From Chitinophagaceae bacterium (GTDB lineage Bacteria > Bacteroidota > Bacteroidia > Chitinophagales > Chitinophagaceae), in NCBI GenBank assembly GCA_019638595.1, contig JAHBTJ010000002.1:124001-188000 (forward strand): DNA of 64,000 bases, written 5' to 3'. Below are positions 59,725 through 64,000 of this stretch, in pieces; the stretch's first letter is position 1, and the number at the start of each line of letters is the position of its first letter. Both the position numbers and the translations under genes were made by a program. The notes below the pieces were generated by a model. It was not told the DNA's origin, did no database searches, and saw only the letters and a program-made list of their open reading frames with translations.

Positions 59725-61536
59725 ATGAAGATACTTTTTACTTATTTAAAGCCTTCCAAATGGCTGGTGGTGCTGGTATTACTGTTGGCTGCCATGAATA
59801 TAGGCTTCTCTCTTTTCGATCCTATCATTTTTGGTAAGCTGGTAAATCTTGCCAACGATTACGCTAAAAACCCGGCAGGCTATACCTGGTCGGAGTTTTT
59901 TACAAAGCCTTATAGCGGGGTATTCTGGCTGCTGCTGGCTTCTATTGTTGTTGCCATGATAAGCAGGATCGCCAAAAACTTCCAGGATTATTTCCTGAAT
60001 GTTGTTATACAAAAATTCGGCGCAAAGGTTTTTACAGACGGGCTTCAGCATGCCATGAAACTGCCTTACCAGGAATTTGAAGACCAGCGCAGCGGCGAAA
60101 CGCTGAGTGTGCTGCAAAAGGTAAGAACCGATACCGAGCACTTTATGTCGTATGTGGTGAACGTGCTTTTTACCGTTATAATAGGGATCATTTTTGTTGG
60201 AACATTCGCATTCAGCATTCACTGGTCGCTGCCACCCATTTATTTTGGAGGAATATTTTTATTGGTGATCATTACCAACCTGCTGAGTAAAAAGGTTAAA
60301 AGCATCCAGAAGGTGATCGTATCGCAAACCACTTCGCTCGCGGGCGCCACTACCGAATCGTTGCGGAATATTGAACTGGTAAAAAGCCTTGGACTGACGC
60401 AGCAGGAGGTGAACAGGCTGAATAAAAATACGTATAAGATACTTGGGCTTGAAATAACAAAGGTGAAACGTATACGCAGCATAAGCTTTATACAGGGAAC
60501 ATTTGTAAATACATTGCGGCAGGTTATTTTATTTATGCTGCTGTGGCTGATATACGGGGGAAGAATGAATGCAGGAGAGCTGGTTACCATGCAGATATTT
60601 TCCTTTTTTATTTTTGGACCGCTGCAGGAAATAGGCAATATCATACTCTCTTACCGCGAGGCGGAAGCATCGCTCAATAATTTTAAGAACCTGATGCAAA
60701 AGCTGCCGGAAGCAAAACCCGACAAGCCCCTGCACCTGGGCGAAATTAAATCGCTCGACTTTAACAATGTAGGCTTCAAACATCAAACGGCCCAGCAAAA
60801 AGCCATTGATAATATCAGCTTTAGTGTAAAAACGGGAGAGACCATTGCGTTTGTAGGACCGTCGGGATCGGGCAAATCCACTTTAATGAAGCTGCTGGTG
60901 GGCTTGTACCGCGCACAGGAAGGCAGGATATTATACAACGGCATAGACGAGCTCTCTATTAATTACGACGATCTTAGGAATCAAATTGGATTTGTTACGC
61001 AGGACACACAGTTGTTTGCCGGCAGCATTAAGGAAAACCTGCTGTTCGTACGCCCTTCAGCTACCGATGCCGATGTGCTGGATGCTTTACAAAAAGCTTC
61101 CTGTAACAACCTTTTAAGCCGTGCGGAAAAAGGCATAGATACCATGATCGGGGAAGGCGGATTGAAATTGTCGGGAGGAGAAAAGCAACGCTTATCCATT
61201 GCGCGGGCCTTGTTGCGGCATCCAAGGCTTTTGATCTTTGACGAGGCTACCTCCGCCCTGGATTCCCTTACCGAAGAAGAAGTGACCAATACTATCAAGC
61301 AGGTGTCATCGCAACGCAACCAGATCACTATCCTTATTGCCCACCGGTTGTCTACCATTATGCATGCCGATCGTATTTATGTACTGGAGCGTGGTGAAAT
61401 AGTGGAAATGGGAACCCACGAGTCGCTGGTTGGTGAAAAGGGGCTTTATTATGCCATGTGGCGTCAGCAAATAGGGGAGCGCAAAAAAATGGCAGGGCCG
61501 GTACAGGAAAACATACAGCCGGTGCAGCCCGGGTGA
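59725..61536 (+). CDS. ABC transporter, fused permease and ATPase
   Basis: A 603-residue half-transporter from the ATG at 59725 (MKILFTYLKPSKWLVVL); a TTG at 59674 in the same frame would add 17 residues and cannot be excluded. Residues 1-310 hold six membrane helices, and residues about 345-580 the ATPase, with Walker A GPSGSGKSTLMKLLVGLY, the Q loop GFVTQDTQLFAGSIKENL, signature LSGGEKQRLSIARALL and Walker B LLIFDEATSALDSL. It is in the same broad exporter class as the 56064-57872 gene, but not a close copy. Substrate unknown. Its stop is only 2 nt from the stop of the convergent histidine kinase. Confidence 0.93.
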   Translation: MKILFTYLKPSKWLVVLVLLLAAMNIGFSLFDPIIFGKLVNLANDYAKNPAGYTWSEFFTKPYSGVFWLLLASIVVAMISRIAKNFQDYFLNVVIQKFGAKVFTDGLQHAMKLPYQEFEDQRSGETLSVLQKVRTDTEHFMSYVVNVLFTVIIGIIFVGTFAFSIHWSLPPIYFGGIFLLVIITNLLSKKVKSIQKVIVSQTTSLAGATTESLRNIELVKSLGLTQQEVNRLNKNTYKILGLEITKVKRIRSISFIQGTFVNTLRQVILFMLLWLIYGGRMNAGELVTMQIFSFFIFGPLQEIGNIILSYREAEASLNNFKNLMQKLPEAKPDKPLHLGEIKSLDFNNVGFKHQTAQQKAIDNISFSVKTGETIAFVGPSGSGKSTLMKLLVGLYRAQEGRILYNGIDELSINYDDLRNQIGFVTQDTQLFAGSIKENLLFVRPSATDADVLDALQKASCNNLLSRAEKGIDTMIGEGGLKLSGGEKQRLSIARALLRHPRLLIFDEATSALDSLTEEEVTNTIKQVSSQRNQITILIAHRLSTIMHADRIYVLERGEIVEMGTHESLVGEKGLYYAMWRQQIGERKKMAGPVQENIQPVQPG

Positions 61537-61538
61537 TC

Positions 61539-63386
61539 TTACTTTCTTAAATGAACGATAAATACGCTTCCTTTACCCGGCTCGCTTTCGCAGGTTATTT
61601 TGCCGTTCAGTTCTTCGATAAGCCTTTTTACAATTGATAAGCCGAGTCCTGTTGAATATTCGCCTTCGGTAGGCATAGAAGAAATTTTCCTGTATTTTGA
61701 AAATAAATACGGGATGTCTTCGGGGGCAATACCTACTCCTTCGTCTTTAATTTTTAATGTAACGCTATCCGCATCTTCGGTCAATATCGCCCAAACCCTT
61801 TTGCCCCTGTGGGTAAACTTAATGGCATTGCTTAAAAGGTTTTCGCAAATCCTGTTCAGCATATACCTGTCGCTCATAACAGATACCGGTTTGCCGGGGC
61901 TTTCGTAATCTATAGTAATTTCTTTTTGCCTGGCCTGCTGATGGTATATCTGGATTACATCTTCCAGGAAAGCATTCATTTCAAGCTGCTCCAGGCTGAG
62001 CGAATGACCGCTGATCTCTTCTTTTTCTATATACAGCATGTTCCTGATCAGCATTTCCCCATTATCGGCAGATGATTGTATGCGGTATAGTGCCTTTTTC
62101 TGATCTTCATTGAGGTTGGAAATGCCCGACTGGTGCAGCAACTGGCTCCACATTTTTATGCTCGTAAAAGGTCCGCTTAAATCGTGGGATACCACGCTGA
62201 TAAGTGAGTTCTTTTCAACATTAAACTGTGCCAGCTTGTTATTTTGCTTTTGAATTAATTTGTTTTGCCTGTTGAGCTGTTGATTCTTGTTCCTGATCAG
62301 CAGGAGTATTACCACTGCCGAAACAGCAAGCAGGCCGGCTACTACAGTTACCAGCATAAGGTTCCTTTTGTGAAGCTTTTGCCGGTCTATTTCCAGCTCC
62401 AGCTCTTTATTTTCCAGCTCCTTTTGTTTCAGATGATATCTTTCCTGCAGGCTTGCCACCGATTGCATAGTATGAGTGCTGATTAACGCCGTATCTATCC
62501 GGTACCATTTATTGAAATATTCATACGCGGATTTATATTCGTTGCGTCTGGCAAAATATTTTGAATACAAAGCATATACATCCGCTTTTTTCCGTTCCGA
62601 GCCAAGTATCAAAGCTATTTCTTCCGCCCTTACAAGATATTTGCCTGCTGAGTCGAACTGCTGCTTTTCCGTGTATACATCTGCAATATTCAGGCAGTCG
62701 TACCATAGCATTTCCTGGTCGTTCTTCCGCACATCCTTTTCATAGTTCACAGTAAAAAAAGACAATGCCTTATCCCAGTCCTTTTTATAAAACCACGCAT
62801 TACCAATGTTGTTATGCAAAGAACCAAGATCAAACTTGCCCGGGAATTTTTCTGCTAATTCTTCCGCCTGCCTGAGATACACCAGGGCGCTATCCGGCAT
62901 CTCCAGCTTATTGTATACAGACCCTAAATTGGTACTGTTGGTAAATATAGAAGATGCTTCTTTTCTTACTAAAGCAATACGAAGCGCTTCTTTATAAAGA
63001 TCCCTGGTTTTTTCAGGCTGGTTGATCGTGTTGTATACAATAGCAAGGTCGCCCAGTGCTGCGGCTTCGTAATCCTGCCTTTTTAATCTGCGGGCCTCCT
63101 CTAAACACTGGTAGTAATAATCAATGGCGGAGTAATAGTCGTTTTTAAACTCCTTATAAATTCCATGTAACCTCAGCGATAAAACCCTGCCTCTTGCAAA
63201 CTGAAGCTTTTGAGAATGCTCTTCAATAAAATCAGCATAATGAATAACGGAATCCTGTTTTGTTTCATCAAAATCCAAAACCCGGTCGTAAAGATCAATA
63301 AGCGAGGTTGTATCAGTTTGTGCAAAACCGTGTTGGATTACAGCAAACCACAATAAGATCAGGGAAATGGTTTTTCGTTTCAACAT
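61539..63386 (-). CDS. TPR-containing membrane sensor histidine kinase
   Basis: A 615-residue sensor kinase. Signal peptide (ISLILLWFAVIQHGFA), then tetratricopeptide repeats at about 30-300 in the periplasm (DYYSAIDYYYQCLEEARRLK; DSALVYLRQAEELAEKFPGK), a coiled coil (YHLKQKELENKELELEIDRQ), one membrane helix (MLVTVVAGLLAVSAVVILLL, about 342-361) and the kinase. The H box is SVVSHDLSGPFTSIKMWSQL with the phospho-His in HDL, followed by the N box ENLLSNAIKFTH, DEGVGIAPEDI and GLGLSIVKRL. It lies 48 nt downstream of the response regulator on the same strand and should be its partner. The signal sensed is unknown. Confidence 0.94.
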   Translation of the reverse strand: MLKRKTISLILLWFAVIQHGFAQTDTTSLIDLYDRVLDFDETKQDSVIHYADFIEEHSQKLQFARGRVLSLRLHGIYKEFKNDYYSAIDYYYQCLEEARRLKRQDYEAAALGDLAIVYNTINQPEKTRDLYKEALRIALVRKEASSIFTNSTNLGSVYNKLEMPDSALVYLRQAEELAEKFPGKFDLGSLHNNIGNAWFYKKDWDKALSFFTVNYEKDVRKNDQEMLWYDCLNIADVYTEKQQFDSAGKYLVRAEEIALILGSERKKADVYALYSKYFARRNEYKSAYEYFNKWYRIDTALISTHTMQSVASLQERYHLKQKELENKELELEIDRQKLHKRNLMLVTVVAGLLAVSAVVILLLIRNKNQQLNRQNKLIQKQNNKLAQFNVEKNSLISVVSHDLSGPFTSIKMWSQLLHQSGISNLNEDQKKALYRIQSSADNGEMLIRNMLYIEKEEISGHSLSLEQLEMNAFLEDVIQIYHQQARQKEITIDYESPGKPVSVMSDRYMLNRICENLLSNAIKFTHRGKRVWAILTEDADSVTLKIKDEGVGIAPEDIPYLFSKYRKISSMPTEGEYSTGLGLSIVKRLIEELNGKITCESEPGKGSVFIVHLRK

Positions 63387-63434
63387 TGTGAATATTAAGA
63401 ATAACGGGGTATGTTGCCGTTCAGGTATTCAACA

Positions 63435-64000
63435 TTACAATAAATCGTTCTTAATAGCAAATTTTACCAGCCCGATCGTGTTATTTACTCCTAATTTAGA
63501 TATCAATTTTTTTCGATGTGTTTCAACTGTGCCAACGCTAAGGAAAAGCTTTTCGGCTATTTCCATATTGCTATATTCTTTGCAAACCAGTTGCAGTATT
63601 TCAGTTTCACGCCTGGTAAGTATTTCGCGGATCTTGTTATCCGTCATCGAAACAGTTGTTTTTACATTCGGGTCGGCGGCTATATTAATGTCATTGCTAA
63701 AGTACTGTCCTCCCCCGGCAACCGCTTTTAATCCATATACCAGCTCATCCAGCTCGGCGTTTTTAAGGATATACCCCTGTATGTTGTATTTGATGAGTTT
63801 GTGCACAAGGCGTGTGCCGCGCATGATGGTAAGAAAAACGATCTTTATTTCGGGTTTTTCAAACCGTACTTTTTTTATAAGCTCTTCGGGGTCAAAATCG
63901 GGCAGGTAAACATCCAGCAGCAACATATCCGCGCTCATGTGTGGTAAAGATTGCAGCAGTTGAGCTCCATTCCTGCAGGAGCCGGTAACCTGTAACCCGG
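63435..64000 (-). CDS. LuxR/NarL-type response regulator, N-terminus cut by window edge
   Basis: The frame is open to the right edge and continues past it; 188 full codons are visible. The receiver domain appears from about its beta-2 strand (GAQLLQSLPHMSADMLLLDV, with the phospho-acceptor Asp in LLLD), then KIVFLTIMRGTRLVHKLIKY and the Lys in GYILKNAELDEL. After a linker comes a LuxR-type helix-turn-helix (LTRRETEILQLVCKEYSNME, IAEKLFLSVGTVETHRKKLI). It regulates transcription on phosphorylation by the adjacent TPR kinase. An internal Met (63938) is not the start, because the upstream residues fit the receiver fold. Confidence 0.93.
   Translation of the reverse strand, partial: GLQVTGSCRNGAQLLQSLPHMSADMLLLDVYLPDFDPEELIKKVRFEKPEIKIVFLTIMRGTRLVHKLIKYNIQGYILKNAELDELVYGLKAVAGGGQYFSNDINIAADPNVKTTVSMTDNKIREILTRRETEILQLVCKEYSNMEIAEKLFLSVGTVETHRKKLISKLGVNNTIGLVKFAIKNDLL

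Overview
The window looks like a chromosomal segment of a Bacteroidota bacterium, most likely a member of Chitinophagaceae or a close relative. The grounds are gliding-motility genes (gldF, gldG), a type IX secretion C-terminal sorting-domain protein, two SusC/SusD outer-membrane import loci each led by an ECF sigma factor and a FecR anti-sigma factor, many secreted or lipoprotein hydrolases, and TAnnTTTG promoter-like elements near starts. Lineage is inferred from gene content and style, not from a marker-gene comparison. I saw no rRNA, tRNA, CRISPR array, phage gene or transposase.

Layout. 1-5.5 kb (minus strand): a molybdenum/formate block in which a multi-pass membrane protein, a THEP1-like NTPase fused to MobA, FdhD, a small conserved protein and an FdhF/YdeP-type molybdopterin oxidoreductase (cut by the left edge) follow each other closely. 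Upstream, behind a terminator, lies a glutathione-independent formaldehyde dehydrogenase, so formaldehyde-to-formate-to-CO2 oxidation is a plausible joint role. 5.6-8.4 kb: an AT-rich patch of small unrelated genes. 8.5-13.2 kb: a hexuronate catabolism operon (kdgK, eda, uxaC, exuT). 13.3-15.4 kb: a T9SS cargo protein. 15.6-18.1 kb: gldFG. 18.4-30.2 kb: import locus 1 (ECF sigma, FecR, SusC, SusD, then a sugar isomerase, a propeller/HEAT/cytochrome c dehydrogenase-like protein and a ThuA-like protein). 30.4-38.0 kb: a GH3-serine hydrolase fusion, MutL and a tandem serine hydrolase. 38.1-47.2 kb (minus): import locus 2 with an S9 peptidase downstream. 47.2-53.9 kb: an RlmL-type methyltransferase, a gluconate permease, a YihY protein, a GH20 hexosaminidase and a DUF4397 lipoprotein. 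54.2-61.5 kb: an alpha/beta hydrolase, a flavin reductase-like protein, two ABC exporters, rbfA and a LolC/FtsX-like permease. 61.5-64 kb: a TPR histidine kinase and a LuxR-type response regulator (cut by the right edge).

Two signals are not explained by the genes. First, both SusC genes have, between fecR and susC, a Rho-independent terminator pointing against susC together with a TAnnTTTG element in the same antisense direction. This predicts antisense RNAs of roughly 70-90 nt over both susC leaders. Second, a family of degenerate, word-like, hairpin-prone intergenic repeats recurs at about eight places, and almost every copy starts just after a stop codon and reads in the direction of that gene. 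Two of the copies, 17 kb apart and on opposite strands, keep the same module order.
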